Source: Gryganskiella cystojenkinii (lineage: Eukaryota > Mortierellomycota > Mortierellomycetes > Mortierellales > Mortierellaceae). From it: a stretch of DNA of 43,396 bases. Below the pieces are notes generated by a model, which saw nothing but the letters and a program-made list of their open reading frames with translations, was not told the origin of the DNA and made no database searches. How positions within the stretch are numbered: the first letter of the stretch is position 1; each line of letters begins with the position of its first letter. Made by a program: the position numbers and the translations under genes. Where the stretch lies: contig JAAAIG010000263.1 of NCBI GenBank assembly GCA_015852425.1, forward strand, positions 1 through 43,396, in the 5' to 3' direction. This document shows positions 10,321 to 19,555 of this stretch, in pieces.

Positions 10321-10977
10321 GTCAAAGAAACGGTTTCATGGCAACGGGACCTAGAGCAAGCACTATATCATCCTAAAAACATGCTGTCACAGGGAGGGAT
10401 TGTTTGAGTTCTTTAGATGGACGTTTCTCACGATTATCACACAGACAAAAAGTATTGGAACAATTACTCCTATGGCTTCACAAGCTTGCGTCTACTCGAG
10501 GCTCATGGCCGAGGCGGTGTCTACTAGACGACTGTACTGGGGGTTCGGTTTGTCATAATGAAAGGAGCACCATTCTCAATATGTTCAGATTCTGCCTACT
10601 TTTCAATTTTTTCTTGAAGGACCGTCTCGAGTTGCCTCTCTATCCCACCGTGACAGTTGTTACGGCGATTAGTGTTCGTTTGTATATTACGCTATCTATA
10701 GAAGAGGCTTTTGCGCCTATGAATGACTCTGAGATTTGGTTATGGGCAGCCTCAAATGTAAGGTTTAACAGCCCTGACTCGATGTAGAATGTACCTCGGA
10801 AGTTTACTGCGCCTCGTGCCATTGTTGCTGCGCCTCCTCCACTTCTGCTGCATCCTAGTTAGTACACATCCATACTCCGCTCCAAAGCCCTCAACTTGAG
10901 CAATGCAACCACATGACTGCGCAACAATGCAACATCACTCTTTCGTACCACACCAAGTGTAAGTGTCGGTGCCGAAG
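10321..10977. other. Gene-free stretch
   Basis: An open frame at 10404-10787 lacks an ATG start and has no recognisable domain. I do not support it as a gene. Confidence 0.3.
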
Positions 10978-10993
10978 ACTATATATACTATAG
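10978..10993 (+). promoter_or_regulatory. TATA element of the Kelch gene
   Basis: ACTATATATACTATAG lies about 130 bp before the ATG at 11120. It argues against starting translation at the upstream in-frame TTG at 11006, which would leave almost no leader. Confidence 0.5.
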
Positions 10994-11119
10994 CCTCACC
11001 CCGTCTTGGATCTACAGTCTCACTCACAAGTCATTTCCGTACATATTCTACGAAAACCCAATCCCATCGCAAACCTTGTTATTTCAAACGAAATATTCTC
11101 TCTTTATAATTCCCAGCAG

Positions 11120-12157
11120 ATGGCAACTCTCACTTTCCATAGAATAGAAACACAAGATGCATCTCCTTGGCCACTTCCTAGACAAGGCCACGCGTCAGTG
11201 TTTCACAAAGGGTACATGTATGTCTTTGGCGGCCGAGTGCAGGGCTCTGGTCGAATCTACGTCAATGATCTGTGGAAATTTGATCCTGCACACAATGCAT
11301 GGCAGGAAATAGCCGCGGTGAACCCATCACACGTGCCGTGCAAACGGCACAATCACTCTTGTATTGTGGATATGAATGCGATCTATATGTTCGGCGGCCA
11401 AACCGACTCGAACGCGTATCTAGGTGACCTATGGCGGTTTGATCTCGATACAAGAAAGTGGAGCGAGCTGGCGACATCTCAACCGAGGCACTCTCACTCG
11501 GCTGTCAAGCATGACAGATCGATAGTGATATTTGGTGGACGAACAGGTCTCAAACCAGCCGTCTACTCGAACGAGATCCTAGTGTACGATATTGACAAGA
11601 ATGCTTGGGACTCGTCCAGTTTGAGCGGGAACCCGACATCAGCAACGGTTGCGCCCCATCCCCGCAGCTATACCTCCATTGTGCAGTGTGGCCAATATTT
11701 AGTCGTGTACGGAGGATATTGGTGGGACGGAAAGGAGCATTATTTCGACGACACCTTCGGCTTTTGTTTGCGCAACCATAAATGGGTCAAAATATCACCG
11801 TTGGGTGACGAACAAGTTCCTCATAGCCGTAATCGACATGGTGTACTGCCATTGTCCGTGGCTGATGGATCTATGCCGGGTATGATTATTTTTGGTGGCA
11901 ACTTCTACTCAAATCGAAAGGGAACCGACAAGTTCTTTGGTGACTCTTGGTTGCTTCGAAGTTTAGTAGGAGAGCCGTTTACTTCTGGAACGTGGAGCAA
12001 GGTGACTTTACTCGGCGATATACCGTGTGCCCGTGGCCATCATACTTGGGTTGAGGACGATCAAATTGCTGGACGCTCATGGATGTTCGGAGGAGAGGCC
12101 AACAGACAGCGGTTCAGCGACTTGTATGAGGTTAGAGTTGTAGTTCCAACAGCGTAA
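11120..12157 (+). CDS. Kelch-repeat beta-propeller protein
   Basis: A 345-aa intronless ORF made of six Kelch blades. Each has the aromatic-x-hydrophobic-GG core: YVFGG, YMFGG, VIFGG, VVYGG, IIFGG and WMFGG. The matching tail motifs (NDLWKFD, GDLWRFD, NEILVYD, DDTFGF, GDSWLL, SDLYEV) carry the usual Trp/Phe and Asp residues. There is no signal peptide, BTB, F-box or PH domain, so it is a bare cytosolic or nuclear propeller. Such proteins usually serve as interaction platforms, for example with GTPase or polarity factors. The start at 11120 is the first ATG after a TATA box. Neighbouring genes give no hint of partner or pathway. Confidence 0.88.
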   Translation: MATLTFHRIETQDASPWPLPRQGHASVFHKGYMYVFGGRVQGSGRIYVNDLWKFDPAHNAWQEIAAVNPSHVPCKRHNHSCIVDMNAIYMFGGQTDSNAYLGDLWRFDLDTRKWSELATSQPRHSHSAVKHDRSIVIFGGRTGLKPAVYSNEILVYDIDKNAWDSSSLSGNPTSATVAPHPRSYTSIVQCGQYLVVYGGYWWDGKEHYFDDTFGFCLRNHKWVKISPLGDEQVPHSRNRHGVLPLSVADGSMPGMIIFGGNFYSNRKGTDKFFGDSWLLRSLVGEPFTSGTWSKVTLLGDIPCARGHHTWVEDDQIAGRSWMFGGEANRQRFSDLYEVRVVVPTA

Positions 12158-14212
12158 ACTCCGCAAGCCACAATCTTTTGATGGCACTTTCGCCATTATC
12201 AAACACATCACTTTGCCACGCCAAGAACGCCTAGTTTTTATTTCTTCTTGCTCGTCCCTTATTCTTACCAAACCAGATTTAATCGCTACCGATTATGGGC
12301 TAACCTCGTGCCTCGATACCAACCATCAGCAGTCTCTCATGTCATCTCGGACTCGCTTTCATCATAGTCTTTGTTGCTGACCAACCACAAAGTCTCAGTC
12401 ATTTTCCCTCAGGCTGATTCTCCTTAAGACTTCCTTGATCGTGGCCTTTCTCGAGGATTATTACAAGCTTTCGCTCTCAGTATGGTTTACCAGATCCTGT
12501 CCTTTTTGACCATCTCCAGATCTGTTCGATTTTGAAATAATACCAGATATCCTCCCGCTTCACTTCTCTTTGTCCTTCGGTCAACAAATTACCCGCCTAG
12601 CCTAGTCCCTTACTTATTCACACTTAGCTCATTTTCTACTTCAGTACACCTTCAATTTTGTTCATTACTTCCGAATTTACTTGTCAGTTCTTGAACGCCG
12701 TCACGACTCGTCTCCACACAAAATCTTTTCGTAGACAAGCATATCTGGCTTCCCCAGTGGAAGGTCAAGCGAATGGACTCTTTGGTCATCATTTTGGTTT
12801 AGTTCTTTGTTGGTATTTCGTATTTCTGTAAGATCTCAGAGGGAAGTGTTCGTCGACCAAAGCGTGATGCTCGAAGAGGCATTCAAGGATGGAAGGTTTT
12901 ATACGGTCAATATTACACCGCTCAAGATCAGAAGTGCAAACCAAGTGCCGATCGAAGGTCCATGGTGAGGCCTTCTCGAGGATTCTCGGTGTGGAGGAAC
13001 ATAGATGAGTTTCAGGTGAGAATCCCGGGTCTTGGTTGGATGCTTTATTATAATTTACGAAGGGAGAAGAGAGCTATAAATTTTATTCACAATGTCTCGT
13101 CCAAACTTCGTGTAGACAATCCCTAATCTACGTTAACGATGGAGGCAAAGTGCTAAAACGTATAGAGTGTGGGGTGAACAGGAATGGAGAGAGAGCGACA
13201 GAGGTAGCAATATTGTTATATGGACAACGGAACAAGGTCCGCGTCCACGAAATAGTCGTAGGAAGGGACTTGGGTAAAAAAAAACATTGGTCTTATACGA
13301 TCGTTTCGACGGAAGTGAAGGCTCTCAGGGGACCACTGGACGGATAAAATGGGCCGGAATGACTTGGGCCCCTTGTCAAAGGTTCAGTCTAAGTGTAGAT
13401 GTAAGTAAAAGTATTTTTGCTGGCTCTGTTATCAACTGGACCACACAGCCCCATTGAAACATCAAATGCCAGACGCGTCCCCAGATTTAGAAGTTGTGCG
13501 GACAGATGACCTCAATCCTCTATTCGATCTCTCTCCACTCTCATGCCGAAAAACATAATTGCGGGTTATTATAGTGTGCACAATAATGGGAAGGTTCATA
13601 CAGTATAAGTTAGTGCGAAAAAAAAGGCGATGCCAATTCGGGAGAATGAATACAAAGGAAAGGCCTAAACGATTTAGATCATGGAGGTGATTTCTTTTCA
13701 ATCGCATATGAAGTCTGGACTCTTTTTCTGGAGGTTGCGCGTCACACTATCAATGCGATTGGTCTGATACTTGCGCAATACCCCCTCGGTATTTTTTGGG
13801 GGGACAAAAAATTTTCCCCTCTTTTACGCGTAAGGAGAGCTGGCGAGTTTGAGCGTAGAAAAAGTCTCTACTTTCCTCAGGACTCCAAGAGACGGCACAT
13901 GGACAAAACCAAAATGATATTGAATGATATTGCATGGCCATCTCTATTATTTTAAGGGTTCTATTCAATGGTGAACCATCGCAGAGAACGGATTGGACAC
14001 CACTCGGGAATACCATAAAATCCTGATGTATTAATAAGAAAAATTGGATCGAAAAAAATTAGGGATCGGAGAGAAGAGATCGTGGACATATGAAAATTAA
14101 AACTCGAAACAAGCAAGCAAGCAATGAGAGGCACTGGAATGGAGGCATCGTATTATGGACTGTTAGATCAAAAAAAAAAAAAAAAAAAAAAAAACCACTA
14201 CAAACATAAAAC
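12158..14212. other. Intergenic region with possible exon at 12840-13015
   Basis: Mostly pyrimidine-rich on the plus strand (12300-12780). At 12840-13015 one frame reads protein-like (KRDARRGIQGWKVLYGQYYT), preceded by a TCTCAG acceptor and ended by a CAG|GTGAGA donor. I cannot join it to a sensible next exon, because the following acceptor near 13120 leads to a stop in seven codons. A GTG-started frame at 13150-13347 is not convincing. A run of 24 A at 14169-14192 is present just downstream (plus coordinates). Confidence 0.25.
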
Positions 14213-14588
14213 TTAGAACAGAACAAAGGAAACACGGCGAGGAATAGCTAAGAAAAATACAAAGTGGAAGAATTGAAACGACGTTAGCAAGGCAACTTCG
14301 AGAAAGCAAAGAAGATTCTGATAACACACCTGCAAGGTCAAGTACTCGTTTTCTTCTGTCTAGTACCACGACCTTTGCTTCGATCGTCTCGCCTGTGGCT
14401 GATCTACAAATTCGAGCATTTTTTTGGCGAGTCATGTCCCAGCATGCACAGCTGGGAACCATGGGTTCAAACTCAAATAATTGAAACTACAGAGAGAAAG
14501 ATTGGCTTTTATCATGTCGACGCAGAAATGCCTAATAACAGATCTCACTCGCAGATACAGTTCTACAATACGACAGACCGTTGGACAT
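14213..14588 (-). CDS. Possible small gene, 73 aa, unrecognised
   Basis: Three exons on the minus strand can be joined in phase: 14588-14559, 14486-14330 and 14247-14213. The introns are GT-AG, of 72 and 82 bp. The second has a consensus-like branch site (TGCTAAC) and a good polypyrimidine tract before TTCTTAG. The predicted protein starts MSNGLSYCRTFQLFEFEP and contains CACWDMTRQKNARICRSATG and a basic KVVVLDRRKR segment. There is no signal peptide or membrane span. I do not recognise a family. The support is splice architecture and coding look only, so it may be a fragment or fortuitous. Confidence 0.33.
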
Positions 14589-15120
14589 GAAGGTCTAGAT
14601 TAATCCCCCTAGAACAATAAGGCTTGTTTTTGCGAGGGTAATGGCAAAATGGGGTAGAGAACAGTTACAGTAAGGTTGTGAAGAAAAATTTGTGTAAAAA
14701 TAGATCCTGCACGGAGGTAAGAAGATGGGGACGCACACCGATCCAAGGCTATAGAGGAGCATGCTCAAAAGCGCGGAGGTAGGGAAGCGAGACTGAGATC
14801 TGTCTAATCCCTCCTCTTTGTTTCGATTCGACAAAGAAGATTTTTCGTTTAAAGTGTGGAGAACATTTAGGGGCTTCGCTATAAAAGAAGAGCCGCCAAC
14901 CTAAAAAAAAAAAAAGATGCACAGCACGACTCCTCCCTTACTCAATTACACAATAAGTCGCTCCCCTTTGTTATCGTCTCGCTCGATTTATACCTCCCTG
15001 TTGATAAGGTAGCGATATCGCCCACTGATGCTCTTGAGAGCAGCCCTCTTGACTCAATTACAGTGACTCTTGCTAACTATTTTTGCCATTTTAATTATAG
15101 TCACGAATCTTCTCGACACC
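14589..15120. promoter_or_regulatory. Upstream region of the knottin-repeat gene
   Basis: No coding sequence. GCTATAAAAGAAGAG at 14879-14893 is a good TATA candidate, about 235 bp before the ATG at 15121. An A12 run (14911-14925) and a pyrimidine-rich leader follow. Confidence 0.4.
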
Positions 15121-15939
15121 ATGAAGGTCCTGTTCTTTGCTATCATAGCTATGGTATGCGTGCTGGCTGTCAGCGCCTCGGATTTTTCAGCGTCATTGCC
15201 ATGCTTGAATATCAAAGGCGTGTGCCATCTCAAGGACACACTTAAGGCCTGCTCCAAAGGCACAACCTGTATATCCGGCAAATGCCACAATCCATGCTCT
15301 CCACTCGGCGACTCCTGTGGAGGTCGCTCCAAACGCCACTGCTGCGACGACAATCTGTGCGTGTCGGGAAAATGCCATCCGGCATGCTCTCCACTCAGTG
15401 GTTCTTGTGGCGGCCGCACCAAACGCACCTGTTGTGGTGGTGGTTTATGTAGGTCCGGAAAATGCCATCCGGCATGCTCCCCAATCGGCGGCACTTGTGG
15501 TGTTCATACCAAGCACAGTTGCTGTGAAGGAAATACATGTGTCTCTGGAAAATGCAAACCGGTGTGTTCCCCACTCGGTGGCTCCTGTGGTGGTTCTTCC
15601 AAACGCACATGCTGCAACGGTAATTTATGTTCATTTGGCACATGTCAACCGCCATGCTCGTCACTCGGCGGTTCTTGTGGCGGTGTCTCCAACGTCGGTT
15701 GCTGTGGCGTCAATACTTGCGTGTCTGGGACGTGCCAGTTGCCATGCTCTCCGCTCGGCGGTTCTTGTGGCGGTGTCTCCAACGTCGGTTGCTGTGATGG
15801 CAATTCGTGTGTTTCTGGTACGTGCCAGGTTCCTTGCACACCAGACGGTGGATCTTGTGACCTGGGGAACCCTGGTGCTTGCTGTTCATTGACATGTTGT
15901 AATTTAAACCCTCCCGCCCCTCTTGTCTGCTGTTTCTGA
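15121..15939 (+). CDS. Secreted tandem knottin-like Cys-repeat protein
   Basis: A 272-aa intronless ORF. Residues 1-20 are a clean signal peptide (MKVLFFAIIAMVCVLAVSAS). After a divergent Cys-rich lead unit come six 30-residue repeats, each exactly 90 bp (15295-15834). The spacing is C-x6-C-x7-CC-x4-C-x4-C-x3, consensus CSPLGGSCGG. A shortened last unit ends in CCF. The six-Cys order with an adjacent CC pair is that of the inhibitor-cystine-knot (knottin) fold, so the mature protein is probably a chain of small disulfide-locked beads joined by 3-residue linkers. Units 5 and 6 are almost identical in DNA, a sign of recent duplication or conversion. There is no protease domain or anchor. Role unknown: wall protein, lectin-like, inhibitor or effector are all possible. 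The start ATG directly precedes the signal peptide. Confidence 0.85.
   Translation: MKVLFFAIIAMVCVLAVSASDFSASLPCLNIKGVCHLKDTLKACSKGTTCISGKCHNPCSPLGDSCGGRSKRHCCDDNLCVSGKCHPACSPLSGSCGGRTKRTCCGGGLCRSGKCHPACSPIGGTCGVHTKHSCCEGNTCVSGKCKPVCSPLGGSCGGSSKRTCCNGNLCSFGTCQPPCSSLGGSCGGVSNVGCCGVNTCVSGTCQLPCSPLGGSCGGVSNVGCCDGNSCVSGTCQVPCTPDGGSCDLGNPGACCSLTCCNLNPPAPLVCCF
15295..15834 (+). repeat. Six 90-bp coding tandem repeats
   Basis: Units start at 15295, 15385, 15475, 15565, 15655 and 15745, each beginning with a Cys codon. Length is invariant and spacing has no indels. Identity is highest between units 5 and 6 (GGCGGTTCTTGTGGCGGTGT shared). Confidence 0.9.
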
Positions 15940-16215
15940 TTGGTTGTCGTGAAGAATACCTGCCAAGCACAAACAAAAAAGGATCCATTGTCCTACATAT
16001 GGCGCCAATTAAACCTGTTATCCTCTGCCGATATCTCTCTTTAACAATCTAAATAAAGGAAAAGAGGACAGTAATATCACGAATAGACCCGTATTAAAGG
16101 GTGGAAGTGAGAATATAAGAGCAGGCTTTATGGTAATTGTGAGTTGTAATCTGAGTTATAATACTCCAAATTCTCAAAGAATGACACTCGGTCATCTCTT
16201 TTTGGAACCTTCTTC
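15940..16215. other. 3' flank of the knottin gene
   Basis: AAATAAAGGA near 16051 could be the polyadenylation signal. A second copy of the first 100 or so bases of this flank occurs near 17820-17900. Confidence 0.4.
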
Positions 16216-16216
16216 T

Positions 16217-17336
16217 AGTATATAAGGAGGCATATACTCAACACTTTTGCAACAACAAATACTCAATCCTACCTCCAGACTCTAGAAGTAATACAGCATC
16301 TCAACCCCGTAACAACCAGAGCAAAGGCCATCATAGCAACCACAATAAGAGTTATCGCAATCACCACTGCAAGACCATTACACTGGCTCATCTCCTTTCA
16401 GAGCCATTTCAAGAGTGCGGGCATACAGTCGTCTTACAAATTTGCAAACCAACTCTCCCCTCATGCTCATCAGTCATATCTTACACCGCTATTTCCTTGT
16501 GCGCTGCTTGCGTCAGGACCGACCCCGTCCTTGATGTCTATGATGCATATATTGCCGTATTTCAAGGGAACCTTCCTTTGGCCAACAAGATAATCGCCTC
16601 GGTCAGTACCACGCTGTAGGATAACCTGAAGGAACTGCGGCTTACCTACGATAAAGTCGTGGGCTACGATCCCGAAGCACATACTCCAAAGGTCGGCGTC
16701 GATTCAGCATATGGTTATTTCTCCAAGGCCAACAAGGCTCTTCTTGCCAGTAATACTGAAGCTGCTCGCCAGCTTATCATGAGAAGAGCTTCGAAACTGC
16801 GCGCTTCTGGCGATGACCGGGCATTGCTGGACAGACTCTCCGATATCAAGTGTCACTTTATACTAACGACTGTCGCCAATCCTATTCTGGCAGGGAACAC
16901 AGCGAAGCCAGACACCTCCGTCCAGAAACGAGACCTCATGAAAAACTATGGCTATGACAAAATGGTCACCTAAACTCTCGCCAAATATACAACACTTGCA
17001 GATGCGCTTGTGGCATCATCTTCCTACAAAGAAAACGCAGACAATCATCTCTTCTGGAACTGGATCAAATTCGTAGGGGATCTCCTTGGTAACGAGAGCT
17101 ATGATGATACTCTGCTCAAGGAACAGGTTCAAAAAGGCACCGCCGATTGCTCTTACAACAAAGGCGGGTTCCTAGTCACGGTTTTCACTCCTTTGGATCT
17201 TCTAGGCTTTAACATTGCTGGTCCTATTCCGAGTCGGCTTTCAAATATTTTTACCAAGACTATTAACGACAAAATCGCTGCCTTCAACGACGCGTTTATT
17301 CAGTTGACTCCGCTCCACGCTCAGACTCAGGTGTAG
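16217..17336 (+). pseudogene. Nonsense-interrupted helical protein gene (unrecognised)
   Basis: A TATA box (AGTATATAAGG, 16217-16227) precedes a single frame that stays protein-like from about 16390 to the TAG at 17334-17336. It is broken only by an in-frame TAG near 16616 and a TAA near 16971. Segments such as DPVLDVYDAYIAVFQGNLPL, VDSAYGYFSKANKALL and NHLFWNWIKFVGDLLG look helical and natural, and the frame is identical on both sides of each stop. No ATG is found at the expected start. The GT-AG pairs that would remove the stops are only 18 and 37 bp; the second also breaks the frame. I therefore call it a young pseudogene rather than a spliced gene. I do not recognise the family. It sits between the knottin gene and its truncated duplicate. 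Confidence 0.55.
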
Positions 17337-17639
17337 ACAGCTGCGGTGCTGATGCCTCTTACACTTATCCCACAGTCGGCGCCACTTGCATGTTCACTCG
17401 TATGCCTTAGAGTCTTAACATAAACACACCACTCATAATAATATCTGTGATCTGATTTTTGTGCTTCATTTCAAGTCTCGATCCACTTGGTTTTCAAATT
17501 TCAGTGGCAACAAAAGATAGGCTGAGTAAGGTGGCGTGTTACAACAGAAGGGAAATTTAGGAGCGAGAGGGTTGGGACTGCAGGCTACACGGTATGAACA
17601 TCTGGCCTCGGTATATTCTGTTTCTCCCATAACCACTCA

Positions 17640-17900
17640 GATACATCTCACTCAGTGGTTCTTGTGGTGGTGTCTCTAACGTCGGCTGTTGTGATGGTAA
17701 TGCGCGTGTTTCTGATACGTCCCCAGCAATATGCACACCGAACGATGGACCTGACGATGCTTGCTGTACATTGACATGTTGTAACTGCAACGTCCCGCCC
17801 ATCATGTTTGCTGTTGAATGCTTGTCGCGCAGAGTATCTACCATTCCACCCAGCACAGACTGAAACGTCCATTGTCCATTGTACATATCCTAGCGCCAAC
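17640..17900 (+). pseudogene. Truncated duplicate of the knottin gene 3' end
   Basis: The first 50 or so bases match repeat unit 6 of the 15121 gene (CTCAGTGGTTCTTGTGGTGG; GTCTCTAACGTCGGCTGTTG). They are followed by the same C-terminal coding end (GACATGTTGTAACTGCAACG), and the similarity runs past the stop into the 3' flank (CCATTGTCCATTGTACATAT, GCGCCAA). There is no signal peptide or upstream repeat array. At least two structural cysteines are changed (GNARVSDTS instead of NSCVSGTC). It is a 5'-truncated dead copy about 1.9 kb downstream of its parent. Confidence 0.8.
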
Positions 17901-18079
17901 GCAAAAATTTTCTCTGTCGATGTAAATAAAAGAATGACAGCATTAACAGCAAGTTCTATCATCCATTGTCATACCTCAAGGGGCTTGTACAGCTTTCGTC
18001 CGTATATCTCGTACTGCATGGTTATCTTGGGTGAGGGATATCGGCCACAGAAATTCCGGGGGAAGGGACAGTTATTAAA

Positions 18080-18514
18080 ATAGCATTGAATCCTCTGAGA
18101 GTTACCATCGGTTTAGTGGCATCAACAAATTCAAAGGGCCTGGTCGTGGATCTTGACGGACTAGGGTCAGGTTCAGAACCGGTAAAGGCTGCCATGGTGG
18201 TCCAAGAGGACGCAGTGGCGGTAGCAATCGTGGTGGATTTTTTTACACCTGATGGACCCAGTGCTGGTGGTGATTTAGGAAGAGGCGGTGGATATCACAA
18301 TGAACCTCCCTCTCTGGGCCCTATGGGTGGTCCAGGTGGACCGCCTTCACCGGGACCGGGTATACGTTTTAACAGGAGCATGATGCAAATGAACAACGCT
18401 AGAGGACTAACGCAACCCGGGAGATTTGGAGGCGGAATTGGCGGAGGTGGTGGACGAGGCGGTGGCGGACCACTCGATAGACCAATGAATTTAGGGAGAC
18501 ATTGTTGGTCTTGA
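18080..18514 (+). pseudogene. Decayed Gly/Arg-rich (RGG-type) ORF
   Basis: Two adjacent frames give RGG-box-like sequence. Before the T run at 18238-18244 one frame reads GPGRGS, a TGA, then GGPRGRSGGSNRGG. After the T run another frame reads GGDLGRGGGYHNEPP, GGPGGPPSPGPG and GGGIGGGGGRGGGG. This fits an RNA-binding-type low-complexity tail broken by a homopolymer frameshift and a stop. No RRM is seen. It may be a pseudogene or a poorly resolved exon; function not assigned. Confidence 0.35.
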
Positions 18515-18976
18515 AGGTGGCATCGAGATTGAAGACGTATGCTGCTGCTCTTGCATCACCCGATCGATCTGTCTTACTCACTGGTAGGCTGGCTCTCACT
18601 CTCTGTCACGCACGCACCACATACACTACCACGCGAGCTCTTGAGCAGTTTACGTATGACCGTAGTCGAAGTTCTCAATTTTGACTTTCATCTCCTTCAG
18701 TTCTTTCTGCTGCTTCAAGGATGAACATGCCTGTATTAAAGAGTGAAGAGAATATCACCATTACTCTAAACGCGTTTGTAAAATAACAAACTCTGTATCT
18801 CATAGAAAAAAGTAATGTTGAGAAGCGTACGTACCGGAGGTGCCACCTTTGGGCTTATCTTTAGCAGGACCGTCTTGGCCTCACATTCAAACCATCGCTT
18901 GGTCGGGATACAAGTGGTCACAGAGTGTCACTAGTTCTTGATAGAGAGGGTCAGATCTCAACGACACCTCCTCTGC

Positions 18977-19555
18977 TCAGGAGGACTCATGTTGGTGTCC
19001 GTAGATGGTCAAGAAGCGAGTCTCTGCTTGGTTGGGAGCTCGTCCTGGGATAATTTGTGCGACCAGGGTCCAGGTCATGTTGCTGTTGTCGGCGAGTGCT
19101 GTCCAAAGAGCACTATTCTCCTCGACTGACCATGGTACTGTGGTCGCTGTTGGTGCTGGTGCTGATGATGGGAGGTTCGGTGGCGTTGACGTCTGTCCAG
19201 AGACGGGACCCAGATCGATTTGTGACAAAACCTTGATCCGGTTCGGTTCTTCCAGATCCATAGACTCTACATCAACGGTGGCGGTGATCAGTATTGCGCT
19301 TTCTTGGCGCCACGTCTGGAGTACCTGGACCGAAAGCTGGATACATTCTGTGAAAGCCAAGAGCGCTTGAGATCGTCGTTGTTCATGATCCTTCTTTTTC
19401 TCCTTTTCTTTGGAGTGATAGTGTGCGAGGTGGTGCCAAGAAAGAAACATACTGGACATCACCTCCTCCTTCTCGATGCCAGCATTCGTAGGTGTAATAA
19501 AGATCTTGTGGGGTGATAAGGTTTGAGTTGGGACGACGGATGAGCTGACTGCCAT
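18977..19555 (-). CDS. Myb/SANT-like domain protein
   Basis: A 192-aa ORF with an ATG at 19553-19555. Residues 141-187 form a Myb/SANT-like helix-turn-helix: PWSVEENSALWTALADNS, a second Trp (TWTLVAQIIPGR), then Q and R of the recognition helix (NQAETRFLTIY). The upstream 140 residues are polar and include a basic patch (KEKEKKKDHEQRR) and a Pro/Thr/Ala linker (TPPNLPSSAPAPTATT), so it is probably nuclear. Only one repeat is present. The model may be incomplete: a plausible donor-flanked acidic coding stretch lies upstream (minus strand, about 19774-19920, ending in GCAATAG|GTATGTGC). Another exon-like piece (TKRWFECEAKTVLL, about 18835-18900) lies downstream but in another frame. Confidence 0.5.
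   Translation of the reverse strand: MAVSSSVVPTQTLSPHKIFITPTNAGIEKEEVMSSMFLSWHHLAHYHSKEKEKKKDHEQRRSQALLAFTECIQLSVQVLQTWRQESAILITATVDVESMDLEEPNRIKVLSQIDLGPVSGQTSTPPNLPSSAPAPTATTVPWSVEENSALWTALADNSNMTWTLVAQIIPGRAPNQAETRFLTIYGHQHESS

Noticed and set aside
15295..15834. CRISPR-like regular repeat
   Set aside because: The units are contiguous coding repeats with no unique spacers, in a eukaryote.
15317..15892. 191-aa second-frame ORF and minus-strand ORFs inside the knottin gene
   Set aside because: The 90-bp tandem repeat keeps other frames open. They lack start context and signal peptide.
16598..16616. 18-bp GT-AG intron removing the TAG of the pseudogene
   Set aside because: Far shorter than any other intron here (about 60 bp minimum). 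The reading frame also continues naturally through it.
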